A stretch of 64,000 nt of DNA from Loktanella sp. PT4BL (GTDB lineage: Bacteria > Pseudomonadota > Alphaproteobacteria > Rhodobacterales > Rhodobacteraceae), in assembly GCF_003201935.1 (NCBI RefSeq), contig NZ_QJJL01000002.1:248001-312000 (forward strand), written 5' to 3'. The translations under genes were made by a program, and so were the position numbers. Positions 1 to 9,101 of the stretch are shown in pieces (the stretch's first letter is position 1; each line of letters starts with the position of its first letter). The notes beneath the pieces are model-generated. The model saw only the letters and a list, made by a program, of their open reading frames with translations, did no database searches and was not told where the DNA came from.

Positions 1-2390
1 AGCGCCTCGCGCACGGTGATGGTGTCGAATTCGCTGACATAGGTCCGGATCGCCAGCCGGTCGATGGGCGGGGTGCCGATAATCGACAGATCACGCACGC
101 CAGAGAGCGACAGTTGCAACGTCCGCGGGATCGGCGTCGCAGTCAGCGTCAGCACATGCACATCGGTGCGCAACTGCTTGAGGCGCTCTTTGTGCTGCAC
201 CCCGAATTTCTGTTCCTCGTCGATCACCAGCAGTCCAAGGTTCTTGAACTTCACCCCTTTCGCCAGAAGCGCATGGGTGCCGACCACAATATCCACTGTC
301 CCGCCCGCCAGACCTTCGCGGGTCAGATTTGCGTCTTTTGCCGACACAAAGCGCGACAAAGGCCGCACGTTCACAGGGAACCCGCGGAAACGTTCGGCGA
401 AACTCTGGTAGTGCTGGCGCGCCAGCAGGGTCGTGGGCGCAATGATCGCCACCTGCACGCCTGACAGTGCGGCAACAAAAGCCGCACGGATCGCGACCTC
501 GGTCTTGCCAAAGCCCACATCGCCGCAGATGAGGCGGTCCATCGGTTTGCCCGACCCGAGGTCTTCGAGCACATCGGCAATCGCAGCCAGTTGATCGTCG
601 GTTTCGACATAGGGAAAGCGCGCAAGGAACTGGTCCCATAACCCATCAGGCGGGTCCAACGCGGGTGCGGTGCGCAATTCTCGCTCTGCCGCGACACGGA
701 TCAAACGTTCGGCAATCTGTCGGATGCGTTCCTTCAGCTTGGCCTTCTTGGCCTGCCACGCCCCACCGCCCAGTTTGTCCAAGAGCCCCGTCTCGTGGCC
801 GTACTTCGAAAGTAGTTCGATATTCTCGACAGGCAGGTAAAGCTTTGATTCCTCAGCATATTCCAACAGCAGGCATTCATGGGCCGCGCCCAAAGCGGTG
901 ACCACCTCCATGCCCATGTAACGCCCGACGCCGTGATCGACATGCACCACAAGATCACCGGGGGAGAGACTATTGGCCTCGGACAGGAAATTCTCGGCGC
1001 GGCGTTTGCGCTTGGTCTGCCGGATCAGGCGGTCGCCAAGCACATCCTGCTCGGAAATCACCGTTAGACCCGGTGTTTCAAACCCGTGATCCAGCGGCCA
1101 GACCGCCAGATGCACACCACGTTTCCCGACACGGCTGAAGTCAGAAACCGTGATCGTCTCGCCGATCCCTTCGTCCTCGATCAGCCCTTCCAGACGCTCG
1201 CGCGCGCCCTCGGAATATGACGCGATCACGACAGGACCGTCGCTGAGCTTTGCCTTAATGTGGTCCGCCAAAGCACTGAAAAGGCTGATCTGTTCCTGCT
1301 GGCGCTCTGGCAAAAAGTTCCGCCCGATCCGCCCGCCTGCATCAATCACGCCAAGCCCCGTGGCCTGCTTGAGCGGTGAAAACTGCATCACGCGGCGGTT
1401 GGTCACTGCCTTGTTCCACGCGGCATCATCGAGGTAGAGCAGTTGCGGCGGCGCCGGCTTATAGACGCTGTCCATGCGGCCCTTTTGGCTCAGCGCATGC
1501 ATGCGCGTGCCGTATTGGTCGGCGATACTGTCCCAGCGGGCCAGACGCATGGGTGTCATCTGGTCATCCAGTGTGACGGTTGCCTTGGGCAGGTAATCGA
1601 ACAGCGTTTCGAGATCGTCCTGAAAGAACCCCAACCAGTGTTCGACGCCTGCGTGTTTGCGCCCCGCCGAAACCGCCTCGTAAAGCGGATCATCCGTACC
1701 GGCGGCCCCGAATTCAAGCCGGTAGTTCTGGCGGAAACGGGTGATCGCGGCCTCGTCGAGGATCACCTCGGATACGGGCGCCAGTTCAACTTCGGTCAGA
1801 TTTTCGGTGGTGCGCTGCGTCGCCGGATCAAAGCGACGCGCGCCATCAAGCACATCGCCAAAGAGATCAAGGCGCACAGGCCCCGATTGACCGGGGGGAT
1901 AAATGTCGATGATCCCGCCGCGAATGGCATAATCCCCCGGTTCCATCACAGTCGGACTTTGGGTGAACCCCATACGGACAAGGAAATGGCGCAGCGCCTC
2001 TTCGTCCATACGGTTGCCGACAGTGGCCTTGAACGCCGCCTCGCGCAGCAGGCTGCGCGCCGGTACCCGCTGCATCGCCGCCGAAAGCGTTGTCAGGATG
2101 ATGAACTGCTGCGGCATCCCGTGCACCAGCGCCGCCAGCGTTGCCATGCGCGCCGCAGAAATATCGGTGTTGGGCGAGACGCGGTCGTAAGGCAGACAAT
2201 CCCATGCAGGAAAGACGAAAACGGGCATATCGGGCGCGAAGAACGCCAAAGCGGCCTGCATTGCAGCAAGCCGTTTGTCATCGCGCGCGACATGCAGAAC
2301 GGGTGCACCTTTGCCAAGTTCGGCAAGGATCAATTGGGCATCATACCCTTCGGGCGCGCCACTGACGGTAATATGATTGGGATCAGACAT
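1..2390 (-). CDS. mfd: Transcription-repair coupling factor Mfd (C-terminus off the left edge)
   Basis: ATP-dependent DNA translocase that removes RNA polymerase stalled at lesions and recruits UvrA. About 796 codons are visible, starting at the ATG whose complement is at 2388-2390 (MSDPNHITVSG); family members are about 1150 residues, so the end of the helicase part and the C-terminal domain lie beyond position 1. The visible protein has the UvrB-like N-terminal region, the RNA polymerase interaction domain (around VDHGVGRYMGME), then the helicase with Walker A GDVGFGKTEVA, the motif TTLLARQHY, the DEEQ box VIDEEQKFGV and the TATPIPRTL motif. No plausible alternative. It is followed upstream by a short gap and an unrelated membrane protein gene on the same strand. 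Confidence 0.97.
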   Translation of the reverse strand, partial: MSDPNHITVSGAPEGYDAQLILAELGKGAPVLHVARDDKRLAAMQAALAFFAPDMPVFVFPAWDCLPYDRVSPNTDISAARMATLAALVHGMPQQFIILTTLSAAMQRVPARSLLREAAFKATVGNRMDEEALRHFLVRMGFTQSPTVMEPGDYAIRGGIIDIYPPGQSGPVRLDLFGDVLDGARRFDPATQRTTENLTEVELAPVSEVILDEAAITRFRQNYRLEFGAAGTDDPLYEAVSAGRKHAGVEHWLGFFQDDLETLFDYLPKATVTLDDQMTPMRLARWDSIADQYGTRMHALSQKGRMDSVYKPAPPQLLYLDDAAWNKAVTNRRVMQFSPLKQATGLGVIDAGGRIGRNFLPERQQEQISLFSALADHIKAKLSDGPVVIASYSEGARERLEGLIEDEGIGETITVSDFSRVGKRGVHLAVWPLDHGFETPGLTVISEQDVLGDRLIRQTKRKRRAENFLSEANSLSPGDLVVHVDHGVGRYMGMEVVTALGAAHECLLLEYAEESKLYLPVENIELLSKYGHETGLLDKLGGGAWQAKKAKLKERIRQIAERLIRVAAERELRTAPALDPPDGLWDQFLARFPYVETDDQLAAIADVLEDLGSGKPMDRLICGDVGFGKTEVAIRAAFVAALSGVQVAIIAPTTLLARQHYQSFAERFRGFPVNVRPLSRFVSAKDANLTREGLAGGTVDIVVGTHALLAKGVKFKNLGLLVIDEEQKFGVQHKERLKQLRTDVHVLTLTATPIPRTLQLSLSGVRDLSIIGTPPIDRLAIRTYVSEFDTITVREA

Positions 2391-2428
2391 GCCGCTGACC
2401 TACCCCGCGCGCCTGCAGTGTCAACTGC

Positions 2429-2953
2429 TTAGAAGAAATGCTGCGCGGAAATTACCGCATACATGCCGTACATGGCCGTAAAGAACAGCGCGATCATACT
2501 GACTACCTGTGTCCAGAGCCGCACGCGAAACAGCCTTTGCACCAGGTCACGCCCGTGCAGTGGTGCTGCGTTCAACTGATGTGCCAGACGCATGTTCATC
2601 ACCATGATCAACGTCAGCGGCGCGGCCAGCGCCAAAAGCCCCTGCGCTAGTTCCATACGGTAGAAGATGCTCAGGACCACAAGAACACTCAGGCTGAAGG
2701 CGACCATCATCGTAATGGCGACGCCAAGATATGCGTTCAGCTCAACAATCCGCCGGACGTTCACATCCACAAGCGCTTCAAGATCGGCCAGATGCGGGGC
2801 GTCCAGTTTGCGCGCCCGGAAAAGCACATCAAAAGGTACGCCAAGTAACCAATTGCTGGCCACGGCAAACGTGACCATCACGGCCATCCAGTACCAGAGG
2901 CTGCCAAAAGTCTGAAAATCAAGTAACCGGAGCAGCGCAATCGTCGATTCCAA
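2429..2953 (-). CDS. Conserved small integral membrane protein
   Basis: Membrane protein of about 174 residues. Hydrophobic segments are visible near FGSLWYWMAVMV, AYLGVAITMMVAFSL, LLALAAPLTLIMVM and WTQVVSMIALFF, suggesting four transmembrane helices, with a basic, charged loop after the first (FRARKLDAPHL). The pattern LLDFQTFGSLWYW resembles a Rhodobacteraceae membrane protein often labelled 'component of SufBCD complex' in databases; that name has no support in the sequence. The reading frame stays open to an ATG at 3073, only five bases from the hemB start on the other strand, so I prefer the TTG at 2953, which places the start just before the conserved LLDFQTF segment; the start is uncertain and its ribosome site is weak. 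Function unknown. Confidence 0.7.
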   Translation of the reverse strand: MESTIALLRLLDFQTFGSLWYWMAVMVTFAVASNWLLGVPFDVLFRARKLDAPHLADLEALVDVNVRRIVELNAYLGVAITMMVAFSLSVLVVLSIFYRMELAQGLLALAAPLTLIMVMNMRLAHQLNAAPLHGRDLVQRLFRVRLWTQVVSMIALFFTAMYGMYAVISAQHFF

Positions 2954-3078
2954 GCGTCTTATCCATTTGTCTCTGCGTATTTGGCCGGAACCTAGCGCCC
3001 GGGACCGCACTTGCCCAGCCTTGTGATGGCGCAAAATCCGTGGCACCAAGAAATTCACGTCATTTGAGGCCACAGACT

Positions 3079-4077
3079 ATGAAACCGATCGTTGCACCTT
3101 TCCCTGCCACACGTCTGCGCCGGATGCGCCAGAGCCCTGCCTTGCGCGCCTTGTCCCGCCAGAACACGCTGACGGTGGATGATCTGATCTGGCCGGTTTT
3201 TGTGATGGACGGCAAGGATGAAGAAACGCCGGTAGCATCTATGCCCGGCGTTGTGCGGCGCACGGTTGACCGCGTTGCGCTGGCCGCAAAAGAGGCGCAA
3301 GCCCTTGGCATTCCAGCGATTTGTATTTTCCCCTATACAGGCATGGAGGCGCGGACCGAGGACTGTGCCATGGCATGGGACCCCGATAACCTGACCAATC
3401 AGGCAATCCGCGCGATCAAGGATGCAGCCCCCGATATCGCGGTGATGACCGATATCGCGCTTGATCCCTACAACATCAACGGCCACGACGGTTTCGTCGA
3501 GAACGGCGAGATCGTGAATGACCGGACCGTTGAGGCTCTGGTCAAAATGGCGCTCGCACAGGCCGCGTCAGGTGCGGATATTCTGGGCCCGTCCGATATG
3601 ATGGACGGACGGATCGCAGCAATCCGCACGGCTTTGGAAGCCGAAGGGCAACAGAATGTGACGATCCTGAGCTATACCGCCAAATATGCCTCGGCCTTTT
3701 ATGGCCCTTTCCGTGATGCAGTGGGCGCGTCTTCTGCGCTCACGGGTGACAAGAAAACCTATCAGATGGATCCCGGCAACAGTGACGAGGCCTTGCGCCT
3801 TGTGGCCCGCGATCTGGCCGAAGGGGCCGATATGGTCATGGTCAAGCCGGGGATGCCGTATCTGGATATCTGCCGCCGTGTGAAGGACAATTTCGGCGTG
3901 CCCACATATGCCTATCAGGTCAGCGGTGAATACGCGATGTTGCAGGCGGCGGCCCAGAACGGATGGCTTGACGGAGAAAAGGTCATGATGGAAAGCCTTT
4001 TGGCCTTCAAACGTGCCGGATGTGACGGGATCCTGACCTATTTCGCACCTGCGGCGGCAAAAGTCCTGAACGGTTAA
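3079..4077 (+). CDS. hemB: Delta-aminolevulinic acid dehydratase (porphobilinogen synthase)
   Basis: Condenses two 5-aminolevulinate molecules to porphobilinogen in tetrapyrrole (heme, bacteriochlorophyll, cobalamin) synthesis. The protein is 332 residues from the ATG at 3079 (MKPIVAPFPATRLRRMRQS), the usual length; the frame is open further upstream but the family start fits here. Both Schiff-base lysines are present, in LSYTAKYASAFYGPFRD and in MVKPGMPYLDI. The stretch that in zinc enzymes holds three cysteines here reads DIALDPYNINGHDG, the Asp-rich form found in magnesium-dependent or metal-independent alphaproteobacterial enzymes. It is transcribed divergently from the membrane protein gene at 2429-2953. 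Confidence 0.97.
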   Translation: MKPIVAPFPATRLRRMRQSPALRALSRQNTLTVDDLIWPVFVMDGKDEETPVASMPGVVRRTVDRVALAAKEAQALGIPAICIFPYTGMEARTEDCAMAWDPDNLTNQAIRAIKDAAPDIAVMTDIALDPYNINGHDGFVENGEIVNDRTVEALVKMALAQAASGADILGPSDMMDGRIAAIRTALEAEGQQNVTILSYTAKYASAFYGPFRDAVGASSALTGDKKTYQMDPGNSDEALRLVARDLAEGADMVMVKPGMPYLDICRRVKDNFGVPTYAYQVSGEYAMLQAAAQNGWLDGEKVMMESLLAFKRAGCDGILTYFAPAAAKVLNG

Positions 4078-4235
4078 TCATATTTTTGCACCCGCGCGTC
4101 CTGTCCCGCACAATTTGAAGGGCGAACTTTGGCGCGCGGGGCACCTTGAAGGGTGACACCGCTGTGATCCTGCCCTATAAAAATGTGCATAAGGGTCGAA
4201 AAACGGCCCCATCACAGGCAATAGGCGGATATATC

Positions 4236-4793
4236 ATGAGCAATTTGACAAGGCGCAGTTTTGCGTTGGGGACATTGGCAGCGTCAACGCTGGCAGCATG
4301 CAGCAACGGCATTGGCAGCCCCGGTGGTGCGACAATTGACGCGCGCGTCGACAGCACGCTGAACGGTATGTTCCAACAGTATCCGGGCACCCGTGATCTT
4401 GCGGCGCGGGCTTCGGGGCTCCTGGTGATGCCCTTGGTGACCGAAGTCGGACTCGGTGTGGGCGGTTCATTCGGCCGTGGCGCATTGCGCGTCGGCGGGT
4501 CGACGGTTGACTATTATTCGGCCACATCCGGCAGTGCGGGTTTCCAGATTGGCGCACAGCAGTTCAGCCATGTGCTGTTCTTTATGACGCCAGAGGCTTT
4601 GATGGAATTCCGCCAAGGCCCCGGTTGGGCCGCGGGTGCGGATATGGAATACGCGTTCCGCGACCAAAGCGAAATGATCCGCGCCGAGACGACAACCTCC
4701 TTGGCTCCGGTCATTGCCGTGGTTTTTGCGCAGACAGGTTTGCGCCTTGGTGCCACGCTTGAGGGCACCAAATACACGCGCATCATTCCCTAA
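4236..4793 (+). CDS. SYLF/Ysc84-domain lipoprotein
   Basis: Predicted exported lipoprotein of 185 residues. The N-terminus has a twin-arginine-like LTRRSFALG motif, a hydrophobic stretch and the lipobox TLAAC, so the mature protein would begin at Cys about 24. The rest matches the SYLF (Ysc84, lipid-binding) pattern: LLVMPLVTEVGLGVGGSFGRGAL, a YYSATSGSAGFQIGAQ segment and the C-terminal LGATLEGTKY. Family members bind phosphoinositides in eukaryotes; the bacterial role is unknown. The ATG at 4236 is chosen because it begins the signal sequence; an in-frame ATG-like start at 4146 would add a charged leader and spoil it. The stop overlaps the stop of the convergent dehydrogenase gene by four bases (CTAA). 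Confidence 0.88.
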   Translation: MSNLTRRSFALGTLAASTLAACSNGIGSPGGATIDARVDSTLNGMFQQYPGTRDLAARASGLLVMPLVTEVGLGVGGSFGRGALRVGGSTVDYYSATSGSAGFQIGAQQFSHVLFFMTPEALMEFRQGPGWAAGADMEYAFRDQSEMIRAETTTSLAPVIAVVFAQTGLRLGATLEGTKYTRIIP

Positions 4794-7201
4794 GCGCGCA
4801 ACCGCTTTCCGGCGGGGTCAAACGGTGGCTCCGCCAGAACGACACCGCGGTGTGGCTTGCCAAGGATCATGACGTCAACAACGGTGCCTGCCGGCACGTT
4901 TTTGAGATAACCCAAGGAAAGTGATTTCTCAACGCTATAGCCGTAGGTGCCAGAGGTGACACGCCCGACCGGCGTGCCGTCCGGCAAAAAGATCGGCTCA
5001 CCGCCCGATGCATCCGCATCGGTGACTTCAGTCACCTCAATGACCTGCAAAAGTTCACGCGGTGCATTGTCTTTGATCTTCAGGTAGCTGCTTTTGTTGA
5101 GAAAATCCTTCTCAACCTTGATCAGGCGATCCAGCCCCACCTCTTGCGGCCAGTATTCGGGCGAATACTCGCGGCCCCAGCTGCCATAGCCCTTTTCGAT
5201 CCGGAGCGACATCAGTGCCCGCGATCCGACCGGCCCTGCGCCCAGATCACGCCCTGCCGCGAGAAGTGCCTCATAGAGCTGCAACTGATCGGCTTGCGCA
5301 CAATGCAGTTCCCAGCCCAGATCACCGGTAAATGACACCCGCAGCGCGACGACATCGACGCCAGCGACCGTGATCTGTTGCGAGCGCATGAAGGGGAACG
5401 CGTCATTACTGAGGTCCGCGTCGGTCAGTTTGGCCAGCAAAGCGCGTGATAGTGGCCCCGCCACGTTGAAGCCGCACATCGTATCGGTGCGGCTCTCGAA
5501 TGTCGTCCCTGCCGGCAGCGGCACCGCGTTCCAGAACCGCTGGTGATAGCGCTCTGCCGCGCCACTGCCGATGATCATGAAGGCATCCTCGGCCAGCCGC
5601 GTGACCGTGAAATCCCCTGCGATGCCGCCGTTCACGCCAATAAGTGGCGTCAGGCACGACCGTCCGACCGCTTTGGGCATATGATTGGCAAAGACGGCGT
5701 TCAACCAATCTGCGGCGCCGGGGCCTTTGACCAAGTATTTGGCGAAGTTTGATATATCAATAATCCCGGCAGCTTGGCGCAGCATCCGCGCCTCACGGCC
5801 CACGGGTGCGAACCAGTTCTGGCGGGTGAACCCATTGGTTTCGGCGACATCAGGCGCATCGGCGAACCAGAGCGGATGTTCCCAGCCGTAGTTCAGGCCA
5901 AAGACCGCGCCCATAGCCTTTTGCTTCTCATAAACAGGGCGTGTGCGGACAGGCCGTCCTGCGCTGCGCTCCTCATTGGGAAAATGGATCGCAAAACGTT
6001 TGGCGTATTGGTCGCCGACGCGGGCTTTGGTAAATTTCGCGTCCGCCCAAGGCCCGAAACGCGCCACATCCCACGCGAACATGTCATAGTCGCTTTCGCC
6101 GTTGATGATCCATTGTGCTGCCATCAGGCCCATACCACCCGATTGGCTGAACCCCGGGATAATGCCGTTGCAGCAGAAGTAATTGTGCAAATCAGGATGC
6201 GGACCGTAAAGGACGTTGCTGTCAGGTGACCAGATCATCGGCCCGTTGATGACGCGCTTGATCCCCGCCTCGCCCACAGCCGGTACGCGGGCGATGGCGC
6301 GCATCATATTGTCTTCGATCCGTTCCAGATCGTCGGCAAACAACTCATGGCCAAAGCCCTGCGGTGTGCCGTCTTCGGCCCAGAAGCGGACGTCTTTTTC
6401 ATAGGCCCCGACCAAAAGGCCCTGCCCTTCCTGACGCAGATAATATTCTCCGTCACGGTCCGCGACCGAAGGCAAACGCCGGTCCAGTGCGGCAATCTGG
6501 GGGATCGTTTCGGTGACAAAATACTGATGCTCGGTCGGCAGGAGCGGCAAAGTAATGCCTGCCAGTTGGGCGACTTCGCGCCCCCAAAGACCCGCTGCGT
6601 TGATGACCCATTCGGTGTGGAGATTGCCTTTGGGCGTCTCGACGATCCATGTTCCATCCGGCTGCGGGACGGTCGCCGTTACCGGCGTAAAGCGGTGAAT
6701 TTCCGCACCCCGCTGGCGCGCGCCGATGGCATAGGCGTTGGTCACCCCCGAAGGATCGACATTGCCGCCGTCGGGTTCGAACATGATGCAGCGAATGCCA
6801 TCAAAATCGACCAGCGGGTGCAGGCGTTCAGCCTCGGCGCGGTCAACTTCGTGAAAATTCATCCCGTAGAATTTGGCCTTGGCGGCCTGCAAACGCAGTT
6901 GGTGTTCGCGTGCTTCGGTTTGCGCCAGATAGAGCGATCCGGGCTGGAACACGCCGCAAGACTGGCCCGTTTCCTCTTCCAATGCATTATAGAGGTTCAT
7001 CGTATAATGCTGGATCCGGCTGATATTGGTGCTGTCATGCAACCCGTGGATATTCGCCGCCGCATGCCATGTAGAACCGGAGGTCAGCTCATCGCGTTCC
7101 AGCAAAACAACATCGGTCCAACCCAGTTTGGCAAGATGGTACAGGATAGAACAACCGATCACACCGCCTCCGATGACAACAGCTTGGGCATGGGTGCGCA
7201 T
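4790..7201 (-). CDS. FAD-dependent dimethylglycine/sarcosine dehydrogenase family protein
   Basis: Two-part enzyme of 803 residues. The N-terminal half is a DAO-type flavoprotein: dinucleotide-binding VIGGGVIGCSILYHLAKLGW at residues 8-27, the covalent-FAD-type HAAANIHGL segment, and NAAGLWGREVAQLAGI. The C-terminal half is a GcvT-like tetrahydrofolate aminomethyltransferase fold (GIIDISNFAKYLVKGPGA, the FTGDLGWELH motif, RIEKGYGSWGREY, and a final GcvT-C barrel with GRVTSGTYGYSVEKSLSLGY). This order is typical of dimethylglycine or sarcosine dehydrogenases that oxidise N-methyl groups and pass the one-carbon unit to folate. Start is the ATG with complement at 7199-7201; upstream in-frame codons belong to the shared promoter region with the MobA-like gene. 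The exact methylated amine cannot be read from sequence. Confidence 0.9.
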   Translation of the reverse strand: MRTHAQAVVIGGGVIGCSILYHLAKLGWTDVVLLERDELTSGSTWHAAANIHGLHDSTNISRIQHYTMNLYNALEEETGQSCGVFQPGSLYLAQTEAREHQLRLQAAKAKFYGMNFHEVDRAEAERLHPLVDFDGIRCIMFEPDGGNVDPSGVTNAYAIGARQRGAEIHRFTPVTATVPQPDGTWIVETPKGNLHTEWVINAAGLWGREVAQLAGITLPLLPTEHQYFVTETIPQIAALDRRLPSVADRDGEYYLRQEGQGLLVGAYEKDVRFWAEDGTPQGFGHELFADDLERIEDNMMRAIARVPAVGEAGIKRVINGPMIWSPDSNVLYGPHPDLHNYFCCNGIIPGFSQSGGMGLMAAQWIINGESDYDMFAWDVARFGPWADAKFTKARVGDQYAKRFAIHFPNEERSAGRPVRTRPVYEKQKAMGAVFGLNYGWEHPLWFADAPDVAETNGFTRQNWFAPVGREARMLRQAAGIIDISNFAKYLVKGPGAADWLNAVFANHMPKAVGRSCLTPLIGVNGGIAGDFTVTRLAEDAFMIIGSGAAERYHQRFWNAVPLPAGTTFESRTDTMCGFNVAGPLSRALLAKLTDADLSNDAFPFMRSQQITVAGVDVVALRVSFTGDLGWELHCAQADQLQLYEALLAAGRDLGAGPVGSRALMSLRIEKGYGSWGREYSPEYWPQEVGLDRLIKVEKDFLNKSSYLKIKDNAPRELLQVIEVTEVTDADASGGEPIFLPDGTPVGRVTSGTYGYSVEKSLSLGYLKNVPAGTVVDVMILGKPHRGVVLAEPPFDPAGKRLRA

Positions 7202-7349
7202 CGGTAGAACCTTTCGTTTGATGACAGGTCCACCGTCTGCAATGGTAAGAACAAGCGATAGCTGCCGACCGACACCTTTTGTCGTTTTCCGAACCGTCAG
7301 CGGTTTTTTCAGCGCGATACATACGACGCCGCAATGAGGAGTGCCCGAG

Positions 7350-7946
7350 ATGGCCATCATCCCGATCCTGATCCTTGCAGCAGGCCGCTCCCGCCGGATG
7401 CGCGGGCGTGACAAGCTGTTGGAAGATGTCGATGGCCTGCCGCTTCTGCACCGCCAGATTGCAATGGCACAGGCCACAGGTCAGCCGGTGTTTGTGGCCG
7501 TCCCCCCTGATGCCATCGCCCGCCGGGCGATCATTGACGAAAGCAAGGCAACAGCTTTGATCGTTGCCGATGCTGACGAAGGCTTGTCCGCAAGTCTGCG
7601 CAGTGGCGTGACGCAATTGCCAGATGCACCGGCCTTTCTGGTCATGCTGGGCGATCTGGTGGCACTTGAGACCGCAGATCTTGTGGCAGTTCTGGATGCC
7701 CGCAACGCGGCCCCTGATGCCTTGATCTGGCGGGGCACGACCGCTGACGGGAAACCGGGCCACCCTATCCTGTTCGATACATCATTGCGGCCCGATTTTG
7801 CAGGTCTTGCGGGCGACAAAGGCGCGGATGCGCTCGTGAAAGAGCACAGTGGTGCCACGCATCTTGTCGCACTGCCCGATGCACGCGCGCGTTTCGATCT
7901 TGATACGCCAGAAGACTGGGACGCCTGGCGATTGACTAGGACGTGA
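7350..7946 (+). CDS. MobA-like NTP transferase (molybdenum cofactor nucleotidyltransferase family)
   Basis: Nucleotidyltransferase of 198 residues. The N-terminal signature LAAGRSRRMRGRDKLLE is the NTP-binding loop of MobA/MocA proteins, which attach CMP or GMP to molybdopterin; the metal-binding Asp sits in VMLGDLVAL, and GKPGHPILFD plus FDLDTPEDW are the usual later motifs. The ATG at 7350 has GAGGA nine bases upstream; a GTG at 7341 touches that site and is unlikely to be used. Substrate not certain: MocA-type CTP:molybdopterin transferases usually accompany xanthine dehydrogenase-type enzymes, but none is next to it here. The last 11 bases overlap the convergent Hint-domain gene. Confidence 0.85.
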   Translation: MAIIPILILAAGRSRRMRGRDKLLEDVDGLPLLHRQIAMAQATGQPVFVAVPPDAIARRAIIDESKATALIVADADEGLSASLRSGVTQLPDAPAFLVMLGDLVALETADLVAVLDARNAAPDALIWRGTTADGKPGHPILFDTSLRPDFAGLAGDKGADALVKEHSGATHLVALPDARARFDLDTPEDWDAWRLTRT

Positions 7947-8634
7947 ACAAAAGTGCCGCTTCACGCTTGCCCAATGTCCGCCGTGCTGCGCGATAGGCGG
8001 CAAGCCCCTCTTCGGTTGCCAGCTCTGGGAACAGTGTAAAGAGTTCTTCGCGCTGATCCTCGTCAAAGCCCTTGAGTGTATGGTCGCCGGGCTGGAAGCT
8101 CTCGCTCCATGCCCCGTCAGCAAGTACGATCTCGTGATTTTCGCACATCATGTGGATATAGGTGACATAGGGCTGATCCGAGACTGATACCCCGTCAATT
8201 GCCAGCATATATTTGGCGGGCACAAGAATTTCGGACTGGCCAAAATAGAGTTCGGCCTTGTGCGACGTGATCAGGACACGGTGAGTCGGCGACACCATCA
8301 TATCCCGTTCCGGCATCCCGTCGCCAAGCGCGCCGGCCGCGATGAGAATAGGCCGCAGTTGTGGCGCTTTTTTCAACTCCATGAAATCGAGCCGCTTTTG
8401 ACCAACCCAGTTGATGGTTTGAATACCGTTGTCGCGGGTCAGAATACGGTCGCCTGCTTTCAGCGTTTCAACTGCCACCTCGCCCCGAGGGGTGGCAATC
8501 ATTGTCCCGGGGGTAAAGCAAGGCACCACGCGCTCAATTTCGGGAGACGTATTGACGAAATCAACGCCTGCACCTGCATCCGTGTTATCGCTATCAATGT
8601 CGGTTGACAGCACGTTTTGCGTATCTCTCGTCAT
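7936..8634 (-). CDS. Hint (Hedgehog/intein) domain protein, short form
   Basis: Protein of 232 residues made almost entirely of a Hint domain. The candidate self-splicing/cleaving cysteine is Cys39 in VPCFTPGTMIATPRGEV, followed by AGDRILTRDNG, and the block-B histidine is His118 in VSPTHRVLI; EILVPAKYML and HMMCENHEIVLADG are the later conserved blocks seen in Rhodobacterales Hint proteins. No signal peptide; the first 35 residues are acidic. In known Hint proteins the cysteine attacks the preceding peptide bond; here that would release only a 38-residue acidic leader, so the activity and purpose are unclear. A second, longer member lies at 26686-27777. Overlaps the end of the MobA-like gene by 11 bases. 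Confidence 0.85.
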   Translation of the reverse strand: MTRDTQNVLSTDIDSDNTDAGAGVDFVNTSPEIERVVPCFTPGTMIATPRGEVAVETLKAGDRILTRDNGIQTINWVGQKRLDFMELKKAPQLRPILIAAGALGDGMPERDMMVSPTHRVLITSHKAELYFGQSEILVPAKYMLAIDGVSVSDQPYVTYIHMMCENHEIVLADGAWSESFQPGDHTLKGFDEDQREELFTLFPELATEEGLAAYRAARRTLGKREAALLFTS

Positions 8635-9015
8635 TTCAAACCAGCCTCAATATCCGCAGGCATCTGACCACTCTTCTCAACATCGCGGCGAAACCCCACG
8701 TCGGGCCCGCGCAAATTCAACTCTTGAACCAAGCCCAACAACAGGCCGCTACGAACACGTCGGCACGAGACCAACAATCCGGATTTTCTACCGCGCCGTT
8801 TATCTATACCGACGCGCGTCACAGTCTCAATTTGATGGGTATCCCGACGGCTAAAATACTATCTAAGCAAAAAGACATAGATGCACCGTTAAAGGAAAGA
8901 CCCTCTGTGCTCAAACATGACAAATTTGGCTAAATTGTGCTCATCTTGTGTCTTTCCTGTAGAAAGTCACAACCGCTGGTAGATAGGTGCGGACTGGTCA
9001 TACAAGCAGGACCAG
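8635..9015. other. Gene-free stretch between the Hint gene and tRNA-Leu
   Basis: About 380 bases with no convincing gene. Short open frames here lack family-like composition and ribosome sites. It should contain the promoter of the leftward Hint gene and, next to 9016, the 3' trailer of the tRNA. No repeats or strong hairpins were seen. Confidence 0.5.
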
Positions 9016-9101
9016 TGGTGCCGATGGAGAGACTCGAACTCTCACGATATTGCTATCGGGGGATTTTGAATCCCCTGCGTCTACCATTCCGCCACATCGG
9101 C
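9016..9101 (-). tRNA. tRNA-Leu (anticodon CAA)
   Basis: Read on the minus strand the 86 bases fold as a class II tRNA. The acceptor stem GCCGATG (complement of 9095-9101) pairs with the complement of 9020-9026; discriminator A and an encoded CCA occupy 9016-9019. The anticodon stem is GGGGA/TCCCC around the loop TTCAAAA, giving anticodon CAA, which reads UUG. The long variable arm follows, and the T arm contains GTTCGAGTC. The leading D-arm sequence GGCGGAATGGTAGACGC is typical of bacterial tRNA-Leu. Confidence 0.96.

Noticed and set aside
1443..2432. A 329-codon plus-strand frame
   Set aside because: Antisense to mfd, Arg/His-rich and without domain features.
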